A stretch of 64,000 nt of DNA from Ceratopteris richardii (Eukaryota > Streptophyta > Polypodiopsida > Polypodiales > Pteridaceae): contig CM035420.1 of the NCBI GenBank assembly GCA_020310875.1, positions 185,825,880 through 185,889,879 on the forward strand, given 5' to 3'. This document shows, piece after piece, positions 37,820 to 50,918 of this stretch. The number at the start of each line of letters is the position of its first letter. Position 1 is the first letter of the stretch. The translations under genes were made by a program, and so were the position numbers. The notes beneath the pieces are model-generated. The model searched no databases, was not told the origin of the DNA, and saw only the letters and a list, made by a program, of their open reading frames with translations.

Positions 37820-38350
37820 GTTTTAGAACATGAGGCTCGGGGGTTGCCTACAATCGCTATATAGCTCTATTTTTGAGGAAAAAAATATTTTTTCAAGGGG
37901 GAAAGAATGTAATAAAGTAAGTTTATGATCTAAGGGTCTGGTCAATTCAAACAGATTTGAAATTGGACACCGTTTGGTCACCCGTGTGTATGAACAAAGA
38001 TCTCGAGTCTAGACTAACTAGAAGGTCATTTACTCTTGTAATCAAGTGATCCACTTAGCCTAGTTTTTAATACTCAAGGATGTAAAGGCGGAGGTCTTGG
38101 TTCAACCCCCATGGGATACATGGGGAGAGTGTTTTGCCCAAAGAGCTCTAGAACCTTCTAGAAGCAACCACTTGAGTTAACTCTGGTTAACTGGGAGACT
38201 TGGTGCACATGCAGTTACATGGGTGACACATGGATGGTTAGTATCCACCTGCCCAAGAAGGCAGTTCCCTGGAGAGAGCTATATGTACAGACATAAGGTT
38301 GGGAGGAGAGTCATCTCTCTAGCTTGTGGTGGTCATAATTTGTAATTCTC
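37820..38350 (+). repeat. 3' end and LTR of the chromodomain gypsy family (second copy)
   Basis: The stretch 37855-37902 (TTTTTGAGGAAAAAAATA, then TTCAAGGGGGAAAG) matches the internal end and polypurine tract of the 26.4-kb element. The LTR follows from about 37903 (AATGTAATAAAGTAAG). It contains the tRNA-like module (about 38050-38180) and a TATA-like GCTATATGTACAG. The right boundary is where gypsy integrase sequence begins near 38355. Confidence 0.65.
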
Positions 38351-38354
38351 TTGT

Positions 38355-40310
38355 AGTGGCCTATAAAATGGTACTCAACAACACTCCCTTTTGAATTGTG
38401 TTTGGTCAGAATGTAGTGTTACCACTAGAATTCTTGATACCTACTTTAACAGTGGCACAAGAGCATCAATGGACAAGTCATGAACTCTTGTCTAGAATTT
38501 TTAACTTAGAAAGACTAGGAGAAACTAGGTTAAGAGTAGCCACTAGGATTTACACTGCTTAGAAAAGATAGAAGGCTTACTTTGGTGCACATATGAAAGA
38601 TAAGGTTTTGAAAGTAGGAGACTTAATCTTTGTGTATACATTAAAGCAACATGCCAAGAAATTAGAAAAGCAAGGCTATGGGCCCATGATTAATAATAGA
38701 ATATCAACTAGTGGAGCTATCGAATTAGCCACTCTAGAAGATGACATACTACCAAGTTACATCAGTGAACATAGAGTGAATATATACCAACAACTCCTAA
38801 TTGAGGAAATTCTTAATCAATTCAACATAGCTAGGAAGCACAAAGAAGAAGAAAAATGGATTAGAGAAGAAGCTCATGCAGAATCCCTAGAACGCATCCG
38901 ATGTATGAAGTTAAGAAGACAAGGTAGAGATTAACCTATGCAAGATGCTTATGAGGGACCAAGATACCACATGGCTATGTGTCAAACGACAAGGGGAAAC
39001 CATCACAGAATCATAAATAGACTTCCTTTTCTAACCTTAGAAATAGGACAAGGAAAGAATGCAAGGATTGTAAAAGCCTTGATTGACTCAAGTGCAACCA
39101 CTAGTGCAATTAGATTTTCCTATTGTCAAGACTTGCAATTGAAAATCCTTCCTATTGAAGCCTATCTCGTAGGATTGGGAGGTGTCAAAAACCTCAGCAT
39201 GGGCGATATAGAGCTTCCCATCTTCATTCAAGAGGTCCAGATGATAGTTAAAGTGCTAGTGTGTCAAGGTGAGGACCTCACAAAACCTCTCATTTTGGTT
39301 CAAGATTGGATATATGACCATTCGGTCAACTTAAACCTAAGAAGTGGGCTTCTTCAGGTTTGGGTGAACCAGCAACGGATCACAATTCAACTAGCAAGTT
39401 GTGCACTCAATGAACTAGGAACAGGACCAACTCTTGGTCCTTCGAGGAGCACACATGAAGACAACAGTGTTAGTCTTGTCCAAAGTTCTATGATGCAGAA
39501 CAAGGCCACTTAGGAAGGAGTAGTAGAGGCCAACATGGAACTCCCTTCTTTAAATTTCCAAAGATAATCAAGGCACAACAAGTAAGGAAGCCCAGGAAGT
39601 AAATGAAGCAGATCACCAAATCTTATGATTAAAAACTAGTTCAAAACAAGGCGACAACTAGAGTGAAGAAGATCTAGATATGCAAGAGTGAGCAATCCTT
39701 GACTCCCTCAACAAAACTGCTCGTACATATCAAATGAATGATGTAGTCATAGAAAACAAAGTTGATGGCCACATGCGTCAACCTCAATGCCTTATTTCTA
39801 TTTGGATACCAAATCAATCAATGAAGTTTGACCCCAATGCATGACAAATTTGGGTACCTAAGATCTCATAGGCGCTCACTTCACACACTTCATGACAAGA
39901 ATCTATTATCACCACATAAACATCATCAAATCCCACCTAGGACTACTTGGAAATGGATACCTAAAAAGCCTTGAATCCGAGTAGAATTATCTCATGCAAC
40001 TTTCAAGGTCATCAATCATAAACAGTGTAACCCCATAAGGGAAATTTTTAAAGTCAAACTTTCTAACAAAACCCCTGACTCAACCATGTAAAAATCCCCT
40101 TCAGAAGGATAGATTCATTTTGAGTGCATTGCACCTCCAAAGTATGCATCTAGGGAAGTGACTAGCCACCTAACATACACTCACATCTACACAGCACCAC
40201 ATCATTACTAATTTACTAAAAACAATGAATATCATGTTGGTATTGTAAAGGGGACAAGGTGTCATCTCGTTTCAAATGCAATGCTAATATGATCTTCTTA
40301 CTTCTAGAGT
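38355..40310 (+). mobile_element. Element G: fragment of the A/B/D gypsy family
   Basis: Plus-strand remnant of integrase C-terminal part (about 38355-38935; VFGQNVVLPLEFLIPTL, KQGYGPMINNRISTSGAI), retropepsin-like domain (38938-39513; KALIDSSATTSAIRFSYC, WIYDHSVNLNLRSGLLQVW), linker with WVPK-type motifs (about 39800-39990), and an acceptor-like TTCTTACTTCTAG ending at 40307. The 3' frame itself is not present, because copia sequence follows. It has several breaks and is more diverged than A, B and D, so it is older. Confidence 0.75.
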
Positions 40311-43300
40311 GATGCAGTGAATAAGAAGCTCACACTCAAGTATAAGGAATTGCCAAGCTATGTGGAATCAATCCACAAAAGGAAGTAAGCCCAAAGCTTT
40401 TCGGAAAGCTTCAAACTTCTCCCTAGGTAGAGCTTTTGTGAAAAGGGATGCAATGTTCTCTTGTGTGGACACATATGCCAAACTGATCTCTCTTGTAGAG
40501 AACCTCTCCATTGACATAATGATAGTGCACCTCAATGTGCTTAGTGTGAGCATGGAGCACAGGGTTCCTTGCAACTGCCAATGCACTATGAATGTCAGTG
40601 AGGATGGTGGTGGTAGAAGATTGACCAACACCCAAATCAGCCATAAGGAATCTGAGCCACACACACTCAACATTCACTCTAAAAGTTGCCCTATACTTAA
40701 CCTCACAGCTAGAAGTGGCCATAGTAGGATGCTTCTTGCTCAACCAAGATATGCATGAGCTACCACGCATGAAGCAAAACCACTGGTGGACACACGAATG
40801 TCATAGCAATCATCCAAGTCAGAGTCAAAAAAAGCATGTGAATCTGGTAGTAGTGATCGCCCCTTGGGATAAAACAATCCAAGTAGCTGAGTGCCACTCA
40901 AGTAGCAAAAGATACACTTAACTGCCTATCAATGTAGGCAATGCATAAACCTGCTCATCTATGAGATATCAAACTGAATATCTTGTTGAGTAATGCATAA
41001 GTAAATCAAGCATCCAATAGCCTATTGATAGAGAACAACATCAAATGCATCTCCAACATCATGAAGACTCAACTGTAAACCTGTCTCCATAGGAGTGGCA
41101 ATGGGTTTACAATCTTCAAGGCCAAAATGCTGCAATAATGTGTCAATATATTTTTCTTGACACAAAGCTATTCTATCATCAACTTGCATAAAATGAATGC
41201 CCAAATAATGATGCAAATGCCCCAAATCTGACATCTCAAATGAGGCATGCAGATCAGCCTTAAAATCAACAGTATGCTTCTCATGAGGACCAGTGAGCAG
41301 CATGTCATCAACATACACAACAGTGATCAAAAGCACATCATTTGCATGCTTAACATACAAGGTGCTCTCAGTTGGACTGTTCTCAAAACCATGTGCAATC
41401 AGATAGGCATTTATCTTTTCATACCAAGCACACAATGCTTGCTTCAAACCATATAATTCCTTTTTCAATTTGCATGCTTGGTTTTCATGCCCATTTTGCA
41501 CAAAGCCACAGGGTTGAAAAAAATACACTTCTTCATGCAAGTCACCATTCAAAAATGCAATTTTAATGTCCAATTGATGCTATGAACAGTAGTCATTCAA
41601 CATGTAGGTGCAAAGGTCTTATCAAAATCATTGCCTCTTTCTATGCATAACCCTTTGCAACAAACCTAGCCTTATATTCCATTAGGCTTGCACTTCAACT
41701 TGTATATCCACTTAGTTCCAATGGCCTTCTTTCCACGAGGCAAGTCACATAAAGACCAGGTTCCATTGTTCATGATAGCATCATATTCCGATTGCATAGC
41801 AGCCATCCAATTTTTAGAATTTTATGCTTCATCAAACAAAACAGACTCATTCTCATCGTAGAGACTAGAGGCAGCCATAGCATAGCAATCTGATGCAGAA
41901 GAGGCACTATGAGAGCCTAAATGAGTACGATATGATAGAGGTGCATCTAATTTTTTTGTCATGCAAAGTCTACACCAACCATTTTGGCATTATTCTCAAT
42001 ATCAACTCTCAATATCAACAAGTGCATCATTTTGGCATAGTTTTTTTCTTCTCAATATCAACAAGGGCATCATCTAAATCTGCATAAAAAATGGAGTTAT
42101 CTACATCATCACATGAAACTTGTAAAGGTTGAGAAATTGCCTCATTAGGACTAGCACTACATTGTCCATCTATAAAAAGAGGCAACAAAGTGTCATACAT
42201 GTCTTTAGAACTATCTAACGACTTCTTAGTACATGAAAGTAATGGTTGAATAGCATCTTCCACAAAAACAACATCACGGCTAAACAAAATGAATTTAGTA
42301 TGTGGATGATATAGATGATAGCCTTTGCTTTCAAAACTATACCCAACAAAAATACATTTCAGTGCTTTATCATCCAATTTCTTGTGTTGTTCAGATACTA
42401 ATGCATATGCGAGATGACCAAAAACACGCAGGTGAGCAACAGATGGATTGCAACCATGCCAAGCCTCATATGGAGTCATAGACTACAATGCTTTAGTGGG
42501 ATACCTATTAAGTATGTATGCTACATACATAACTACCTCAAGCCAAAAACTATCTGGTAAAGCCTGACTCTTGACCATACACCTCATCATGAGTGACCTA
42601 TTCTTTTGTTTAGCAACTCCATTCTTTTTAAGTGTATACGGCATTGTACACTGATGTTTTATCCCATGTTCAAACAGAAATGCATTAAAATCTAAATACA
42701 TATACTCCCCCCCTCGATTAGAATGGAGGGTGCCCATTTTACATGCTGATAGGTTTTCAACCAAAACTAGAAATTGTTTGAAGCACATAAACACTTCAGA
42801 CTTTTCTTTCAATGGATATACCCATGCATACCTGGAAAAATCATCAATGAAAGTGATAAAGTAAAGATAGTTTCCAAAAGAGGGTTTCTACATAGGACCA
42901 CAAACATCATTGTGAACAAGTTGCAATTTCTGAGTAGCTCGGATTGAACCATCTTTTTGGGAATGAGGAATGCTGCATTCTGCCCAAAATATAGCCTTCA
43001 CAGACATGTTTACCAGGTGCCTCAAGTTTGGACAGAGAGGATGCTATTTTAGATTTCTACAGGCATAACAAACTATCAAAATTTAGATAACCAAAGTGTG
43101 CATGCCAAAACTTTGCATCTGACATAGCCTAAGAATCATGTACTACACATGCTGAATCATTGATATATTTTTCATAGTCTATGAGCTTATACAGTCCATG
43201 ACATAAAATGCCAGAAGCAAAAATGACATTGCCATTTGACAGATCATGAACTGTACATCTATCGTCAACAAATTTCACAACCACGCCAATCTTCACTAAA

Positions 43301-44172
43301 GCTAAAACTGATAATAGATTCTTCTTGATCCCTAGCACAAATAAAGCATCTGACAATGTAAACTCTGGTATGAATTGAGAAGACAATTCAAAATAGTCTA
43401 CACAAGTTACTGTCAGGCAAGACTTCATCAATAGAAATCAACTATTGCTTCAAATCTTTGATCTTTGTCAGAAAACTGTCCATGGAATCTCCTTCATTCA
43501 TGTGATCACTCTCCAACTATTTTTCGAGGTAAGAAACACGAGCCTCATTCCTTGCCTGGTATAAAGTGGTCAGTGTATCCCAAGCATTCTCAACTGCTCT
43601 ATAAGAGCGAATGTGAGGAATACTGGCATGTTTCATAGACAAAGCTATCAATGCATGTGATTGAGCATCTCTGACATCCTAATGATTTGCTCTGTAGTAG
43701 GTGCAACAAGAACCACAACAAGAATAGGAACATGAAGAATATTGCCATCTTCAACACCATCTACATCACCTTCAATAACTGTGTTTGCAGGTAATAGGAT
43801 GTTTTTCAAAACCCTGCATAATATTCCACAGTCCTTTTGCAACCAATACATGAAGTATCATATAAGCCTATAATGGGTAATTGGTACCGTCCAACTTATC
43901 CTCAACAACCAACATATGAAATACATCATTGCTTTCATCCATGGCCACTGACTAAAATACCCTGATGCAGAAAAATGACTGTATCTCAAAAAGTTGAACA
44001 AAACTTCGGAGGCCGAAACGAATTCAGATCATGATTTTGCCACCACAAAGTGAAACCGTTTTAATTTACTTATCACCCTGAGTATGCTCACCAATTTTTG
44101 TGTGATTTTGAGACTGTGATCGGAGGGGTGTTGATGATGCCTAGAAGATCGATGACCTGTTTTGATACCAAT
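40311..44172 (-). mobile_element. Copia element 1, internal region
   Basis: Minus-strand Ty1/copia remnants in order: gag start (about 43945; KLDGTNYPL), gag_pre-integrase segment (43431-43129; KKNLLSVLALVKIG), integrase (about 43080-42027; WHAHFGYLNF, then TPYEAWHGCNPSVAHLRVFG and KCIFVGYS), RT (about 41800-41022; MDIKIAFLNGDLHEEVY, VVYVDDMLLTG, HHYLGIHF) and RNase H (about 40770-40368; SCEVKYRATF, KHIEVHYHYV, FTKALPREKF). The 5' LTR lies at 44173-44405. I see no 3' LTR. It is broken in many places. Confidence 0.85.
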
Positions 44173-44405
44173 TGTTGGAGTTTGACGTCTGCAAAAGCAT
44201 GCAAACAACACAAGGAAGAAGAAGAAGCTTGGAGCACAACACACAATACTAGATGTATTACCACTAGAATGTACAAAGATAAGTGAATTGTTAGGGCTAT
44301 AGGCGTATATACAAGCTGGGGAGAAAAAACCTCTTAAAAAGAGGGAAAAAAGTGACCCGATGGTCCCAGTGTTCTCACAAAAATCACTATCTAAATATAT
44401 CAACA
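44173..44405 (-). repeat. Copia LTR between copia elements 1 and 2
   Basis: A 233-bp LTR that on the minus strand starts TGTTGATATATTTAG and ends ACTCCAACA, followed by a degenerate tRNA-iMet primer site (TGGTATCAAAAC). It is homologous to 47602-47828 and 50678-50918. It is the 5' LTR of copia element 1 and abuts the RNase H remnant of copia element 2. Confidence 0.8.
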
Positions 44406-47400
44406 AAGTATTAAACAATTCAAGTGGCCAAGTACGACTCAAGTAGTGAAAGATGTGCTTAATTGTCTGCCAATTCTTGACACATGGGCAATTCATAAAC
44501 CTTCTCATTTGAGAGACAACAAACTTAATATCAGGTCGAGTTCTGCATAAGTAAATCAAGCATCCAACAACCCATTGATAGAGAACAACATCTCAACATC
44601 ATGAAGAATCAACCACGAACTTGTTCCCATAGGAGTGGAAATAGGTTTGTAATCTTCAAGGCCAAAACATTACAATAATGTGTCAACATATTTTGTTTGA
44701 CACCAAGCTATTCCCCCATCAACTTGCATAAATTGAATGCCCAAATAATGAGGTAAAGGCCCCAAATTTGACATCTCAAAAAAGGCATGCAAATGAGCCT
44801 TAAAATCAGCAATATGCTTCTCATTAGGACAAGTGAGTAGCGTATTATCAACATATACAACAATGATCAAAAGTACATCACCTGCACACTTCACATATAA
44901 GGTGATCTCAGTTAGACTATTCTAATGATCAAAAGTACATCACCTGCACACTTCACATATAAGGTGATCTCAGTTAGACTATTCTAAAAACAAAGTGCAA
45001 TGAAGAAGGAAGCATGTGGTGCTTATTTCAAACCATGTAATGCCTTCTTCAACCTCCCCACTTTGTTTTCATTCCCTTTCTACACAAAACCATAGGGCTG
45101 AAATACATGCACTTCTTTAAGTAATTGACCATTCAAAAATGCAGATTTTAGTGTCCAATTGATGTACATTCCAAGGATGATGAGTTGCAAGTGCTCAGAT
45201 GCTATGAATAGTGGTCATTTGGCATGTGAGAACAAAGGTCTCATCAAAATCAACACCTCTCTCTTGAGCATAACCTTTTGCAACAAACCTCACCTTATAC
45301 TTGTCAACTATTCCATAAAGTTTACATTTCAACTTGTATACCCATTTAGTGCCAATGTCCTTTTTGCTTGGAGGCAAATCACATAAAGACCAGGTACCAT
45401 CCAATTTTATGAATTTTGTGCTTCATTAAAAGAAACAAGCTCATTCTCATGTCCAAGACTAGAGGCAGCCATTGCATAGTAATCTGATGCAAAGGAAGCA
45501 CTATGAGAACTTGAATGAGTACGATATGATAGAGGTGCTCTATCCATTTAGTCATAGCTTTTGCCTCCTCTATATCAGCCCTCTCATCAACAAATGCATC
45601 ATGTAAATCTACATAAGAAATTGAATGATCTACATCATCATGTGGAACCTGTAAAGGCTGATAAATTGCCACATTTGGAACAAAACTTTACTATCCACAT
45701 GTAAAAAGAGGTAGCAAAGTGTCATACACATCTCTAGAGTTAACTGAAGTCTCCTTAGTACATTAAAGTAATGGTTGAATTGCACCTTCCATGAAAACAT
45801 CACAACTAACCAAAATGTGTTTATTCTAAGGATGGTACATACAATAGCCTTTGCTTTCATAACTTTACCCAAAAAAATACATTCATTGCTTTATCATCCA
45901 ATTTATTGCATTGTTGTTTAGGCACTAATTCATATGCCAAACAAACCAAAGATAAGAATTTGAGCAATAGATGGCTTGCAATTACGCTAAGCCTCATATG
46001 GAGTGATAGGTTGTAGTACTTTGGTGGGACACCTCTTAGGTAAATATGTTGCACAAACAATAGCTTCAAGCAATAATCTATGTGGTAAAACCTGACTTTT
46101 GACCATACACCTCACCATCTCCATGAGAGACCTATTTTTTATTTTGGAAAATCCACTTTGTTGAGGTGTATACAACACTATATATTGATGTTCTATCCCA
46201 TGCTCAATTAGAAATGCATTAAATTGAAAAGACATGTATTCTGCCCTTGATTAGAATGGAGAGTGCCCAATTTATATGCTGATAGATTTTCAGGAATAAG
46301 AGGAGTTGTTAGCACATGTGACAATATTACCTATTGGGGCATGCTCAAGTGAACTAAAGAAATTGCACTGTGAGGTAATATGTTTGGTTGCCCTACTATC
46401 AAAGTATTAAACATCTGAGTCTATTGCAGGCATACACTACTCATGAGAAGATGGGTCATAGTTGCAAATAGTAGTAAATGTCCATTCTTCATTCTACACA
46501 AGATTAGCAAACTCTATTTTAGGGGGTAGAGGCCTCTGCAACAACCATTCCAACCTCTTTGTTTTTTGTCTCTTTTGTAGCCAGATTTGGACAAATCTTT
46601 ATGACATGATCATTTCCCTTACAATATTTGCAAAATCATTTTTTCTTTTCTATTTTCTTCTCATCTTTGTCTTCCTTCTTCAACTGTGTAGCATTAACAT
46701 ATTTCCGCTTACTAGTAGATGAGCTCCATTTATCTTTCCCCTTTTGACTAGATAGGAAAGCCTGATATGCAACACACATAATGCACTTGTTGGATTGATC
46801 TTCCTACAACAAAATAGAGAATCTATCCTCAAATGTCAAGGAATTTAGATTGCCTTTCATCATCAATCAAAGAGTAGAAGGAAAACTCTGATATGTACCT
46901 AGAAGGCCATTAAGGATAGTCTACACAAGTGAATTGTTTGGCAAAAATTAATTAGTAGAAATCAATTGCTCCTTCAAATCTTTGATCTTTGTCAAAAATT
47001 GTTCTTAGAATCTCCTTTACTCATATGTTCATTCTCCAGTTGTTTTCAAAGATAAGCAACATGGGCCATTTGCATCACCTTTAATGGTCGTATTTGGTGT
47101 AGTAGGATGGTTTTCAACACTGTGCACAATATTCCATAACCCTTTTGCTACCAGTATGTGAAACATCATATATGCTCAAAATGGGTAATTAGTACCATCC
47201 AAACTTTCCTCAATATCCAACATACAAAATACATCATTACTTTCAATCATGGCCACTGACTGAATACCCTAATGCATAAAAAATATTGTATCTTGAAAAG
47301 TTGAACAAAACCACCTTATCGAGCTCTACTAAACCTATAACAGACTTTGAGTTTCTTGTATTAGTGAATCGAAACCTATATATATCTTTGGTAGAAAAGG

Positions 47401-47601
47401 ATGAAATTGCTTTCACAAGCACTATGATAGTGCATTCAGAGGCCGAAACGAGCTCAGTTCAAAATTTTCACACCATACAATAAAGCTGTTTTGAAATCCT
47501 AATCGTCCTCAATATATGCTTATCAATTTTCATGTGATTGTGAGACTGTGATCGGAGGGGTGTTGATGATGCCCTCGATGAAGCGGTGCTCTGATACCAA
47601 T
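44406..47601 (-). mobile_element. Copia element 2, internal region
   Basis: Same family as copia element 1, same strand. Remnants: gag with a CKYCKGNDHVIKIC zinc knuckle (about 46591-46632), integrase (about 46235-45600), RT (about 45404-44670; DGTWSLCDLPPSKKDIGTKW, IVVYVDNTLLTC, HYLGIQFMQVD) and RNase H (about 44559-44406). It is broken in many places and more decayed than element 1. Confidence 0.8.
47588..47599 (-). other. tRNA-iMet primer-binding site, copia element 2
   Basis: The minus strand reads TGGTATCAGAGC two bases after the LTR end, an exact match to the initiator-Met primer site. Confidence 0.85.
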
Positions 47602-47828
47602 TGTTGGAGTTTAAGGTCTCCAAAAGCACGCAAATAGCAAAAGGAAGAAGAAGAAGCTTGGATCACAACACAACATTGAACTAATTACCAAGTGAATGTA
47701 GAAAAGGTCAATAATCCATTATTATAGACATATATACAAGCTAGGGAAAAAAACCTCCTAAAGAGGAAAAAAAGTGCCACGGTAGTCCATAGTGTGTTCA
47801 CACACATCACTACCTAAGTATATCAATA
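47602..47828 (-). repeat. 5' LTR of copia element 2
   Basis: A 227-bp LTR ending ACTCCAACA on the minus strand before the primer site. It is homologous to the LTRs at 44173 and 50678. Its outer end has drifted from the TGTTGATA consensus. Confidence 0.8.
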
Positions 47829-48150
47829 GATCCCTCCGAGTCTTCAATATGATGTCCATTGATGTCTCCAAGCATACAAAATGCTCTGATACCATTGATA
47901 GGGGAAGTTTCTAACACCCCCATGTAGTTATGGAAGATGGATAACCTCCATTAGGTCCACACACAATTCTATAAGCTCACTATTCTAGTCTTTTCCCTAT
48001 AACTATGAAGAGACTTAGAATAAAACTAAGAGAGAAACTTGTGGAACTCATATAATTCAAGAAACAAAGGAAAAATGATGCTCATATAGAAGTTTTTCTT
48101 TTGCTAGAATCTAGGTAATGATCCACCAATTAGTGTAGCTGGTGGGTAAT
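47829..48150 (-). repeat. Remnant of another copia LTR with primer site
   Basis: The minus strand has TGGTATCAGAGC (47883-47894) right after a sequence ending CTTCCCCTATCA. This looks like the 5' LTR end and primer site of a different copia family into which copia element 2 has inserted. The outer limit is uncertain. Confidence 0.5.
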
Positions 48151-49260
48151 TGAAAAGATTTGAATTTTATTGATTTTGTTTGAGATCTTAACTCGATTCT
48201 AGGATATTGGGTCCTAATTTTTTATTTTTTTCCACTTGCAAAGCTCATGGATGAGCCCTTTTGTATGTTTGAGGCTTTATTTTCAACATTGCTCACTCTC
48301 TTGTTGTGGAAGTGTGTGCTTCCATCTTGTGGCGTGCAATAATCATACCACTGATTGGTCACTCTGTGTATTACGAAATTTCTTTATCATGTATAGATAT
48401 TCCTACTTGATGTTGGTATGTTGGTTGTGCATGCAGGTCCATGATGTGAACAATTTTGGTGCCATTGGAAGGGACGTTCTTGCTAGTTGCTTGACATATT
48501 GGTAAGCTTTTGCATATGGTACAAATTTTAAGTGCTTTATATTCATTATTTGGGTGCATTATCACGACCTTTTCATCTTGAGATAGTTAGATAGATAATT
48601 AGTAGAAATATGGTTTTAGATAGTTTTAGGGTTAGGGTTTTGAAGCTTTTGATTAAAACTCGATTTCTTTCTTCTTCTTCTTCATTTTCCACTTCTTCGT
48701 CACTCTTTTCTCTTTATTTTCTTCTTCTCCATCGTTGTGGGGAGTTGTAATAGTTTTGTTTGAAGTTGAGAAGCCTTAAAGCTAAAGAAATAGAGCGCTT
48801 GCTACATTTTTAAAGTCTATGGAACACACAACGGAGGCATGTTGCAGGGCAATTTCCAATCAGACTAGGAGGAGGTAAAGTATGTTTATTTGTTTTTTTT
48901 TCTCTTTGAGGAGTAGAAAAGATGTGAGAAGGTGAGCTAGTAGCAATACAAAGGGATAGGATCAGAGATGATCCATTTCAAAGTCCCTAGGAGTCATAAA
49001 AGTTCATGTATGCAGAGATATCGAAGTTTACACACTCGGATTTTCTTGATTTCAAGTTGCGTATTGAGTATATATGACATAGATCTCTAAACCTAAGAAT
49101 AGATGCATCAAGAAGAAAAAAAGACATAATTTCAAAGTTGCAAAAATTGTCTTCTTTGACGATGAAAATCGCACGTGTGATTTTGAGAAAGTTGAAGCAT
49201 AAACAAGGTCTACAAGTGATAAGATATAAACCCTAAAAATTTTGCTTCAAAAGGATTAAG
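48151..49260. other. Unassigned DNA with one exon-like segment
   Basis: At 48437-48501 a 65-base plus-strand open segment (VHDVNNFGAIGRDVLASCL) is bounded by TGTGCATGCAG and GGTAAGC, a plausible acceptor and donor. I recognise no protein family, and neighbouring exons are not visible. The rest has T/C-rich stretches and no other signal. Confidence 0.35.
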
Positions 49261-50677
49261 AGAAAGTCATTTTGCACATGAATCTAAGTTTAGACAAGTG
49301 CTTCACGTTGAACAAGTCTTTGACTTCCGTACACAATATGAAGCATTTGGACTAACCTTGAAAGGGACTACCTTAGCATGGTTCCAACCACTAAGCATAC
49401 ATAGTTTTAAGATTGCAAACAAAAATGCATTCATATTGAGGATGATTTGGGTAACTCAATTCAAGTCTTCTCTTCACTAACAACGAAGTCAACTTTGAGT
49501 GTGAAATCAAGTTTCCCATTGATTAGTGATTGTTAAAGGCTATCACCAAGAAGTTGAACTTACAAGATTATAGGTTTTCTCCTAGAAAGTGTTCACAATG
49601 TGCACGGGATCATCCACCCTATGCATGTCCTAGAACACCACCTCCTCTTGCACACCCGCAGTTGCAATAATGTGAAATTGGGCAAAAGATGGAAATCACT
49701 TAATTATTGAGTGCTTCTATAATAGACAATCAATTAGGCAATATCCAAATATAGCAAGTATAGTACCAAAATTGACCAATTATGGGAAAATATCAAGTGC
49801 CAAGGCCTTTTCACAACTATAATACAATATCCTACAAGATACTTGTACCCACTTAGACAAAAAATGCCATGCCAATCTAGATCTATTTTGGAGTACCCTA
49901 TTTACCCAACACAAATAGTGTTGAGTCACCAAACACCTTCTTCTCTACTTGAAATCCTAGTAAAATATAGACGAACCCAAGAACAACCAAAAAGGATATG
50001 ATGCTACCAACCCTGATTATATAGAGTAATAGGGCAAGAAAATCCATTGAAATTAGTCAACAAGATTCTTATGCCCAATATTATGACCAATCCATTGATT
50101 TTTCAAACTATCAAGATTATTCAAGTGGATATAAAGACTATAATCAATGTTATGGGTATGATGAATATGAATATTTCTAGATATGTAACACAAATGTTCC
50201 ATAGCATAATATGACTAGACTTCATTTTAGACCCGCTCAACCAAGATATCCATGCTATGGGTGAAATGGGGACCACTTCATAAAATATTTTGCACTTGTG
50301 TAGGTTCACCAATCGCCACCCATATAGCCCCAAAAATCCTTTTGCAATGATTGTGGCAAAGCATACCTATATAAAGACTACCCATATAATCTAGATACGA
50401 GCATACCCACATCAATAACATTGTGAGTGTGATCCCCTCTGGTAGTGAGGGAGAGGATGAAAAGATAGCTCCAATGAAGGTAGAAAAATGCACTTAGGCA
50501 TCAGAAGAGTCAGAAACAAAGCCAAGGACAAGATAGTTCTTAATCCCAGTAGTTCCAAGCGTGAAGAGGAGCCTTCCAAAGAATCTTCACCTATGAAGGG
50601 AATTTGTAAGAATCAATGACATAATGATAAATATTACCCAAGGGGGAAATTAAACTCAAAATTGCTAGAAATGTATT
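49261..50677 (+). pseudogene. Gypsy gag remnant with zinc knuckles (plus strand)
   Basis: Pieces read VFDFRTQYEAFGLTLKGTT, LAWFQPL, then a zinc-knuckle-like CSQCARDHPPYAC, further CYG.NGDHFIK and CNDCGKAYLYKDYP segments and a tyrosine-rich KDYNQCYGYDEYEYF tail. It resembles the gag remnants at 13.0-14.3 kb and 52.3-53.4 kb. It is cut at the right by a copia LTR and is broken throughout. Confidence 0.6.
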
Positions 50678-50918
50678 TGTTGATATATTTAGGTAGTGAT
50701 GTGTGTGAGCACACTAGGACTACTAGGGCACTTTGTTCCCTCTTTAGGAGGTCCCCCCCCCCCCCCCCCCGGCTTGTATATTATATGCCTATAAGCAAAA
50801 TGGGTCACTAATCTTTGTACATTCTAGTGGTAATACATTTAGTATTGTGTGTTGTGCTCCAAGCTTCTTCTTCTTCCTTGTGTTGTTCACGTGCTTCTGT
50901 AGACATCGAACTCCAACA
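50678..50918 (+). repeat. 5' LTR of copia element 3
   Basis: A 241-bp plus-strand LTR from TGTTGATATATTTAG to CTCCAACA, same family as the LTRs at 44173 and 47602. It contains a run of about 17 C (around 50754-50770). The primer-site-like TGGTATAAGAGC follows at 50921-50932. Confidence 0.85.

Noticed and set aside
48626-48641. Telomere-like TTTAGGGTTAGGGTTT
   Set aside because: Only two units are present, within chance expectation for AT-rich plant DNA.
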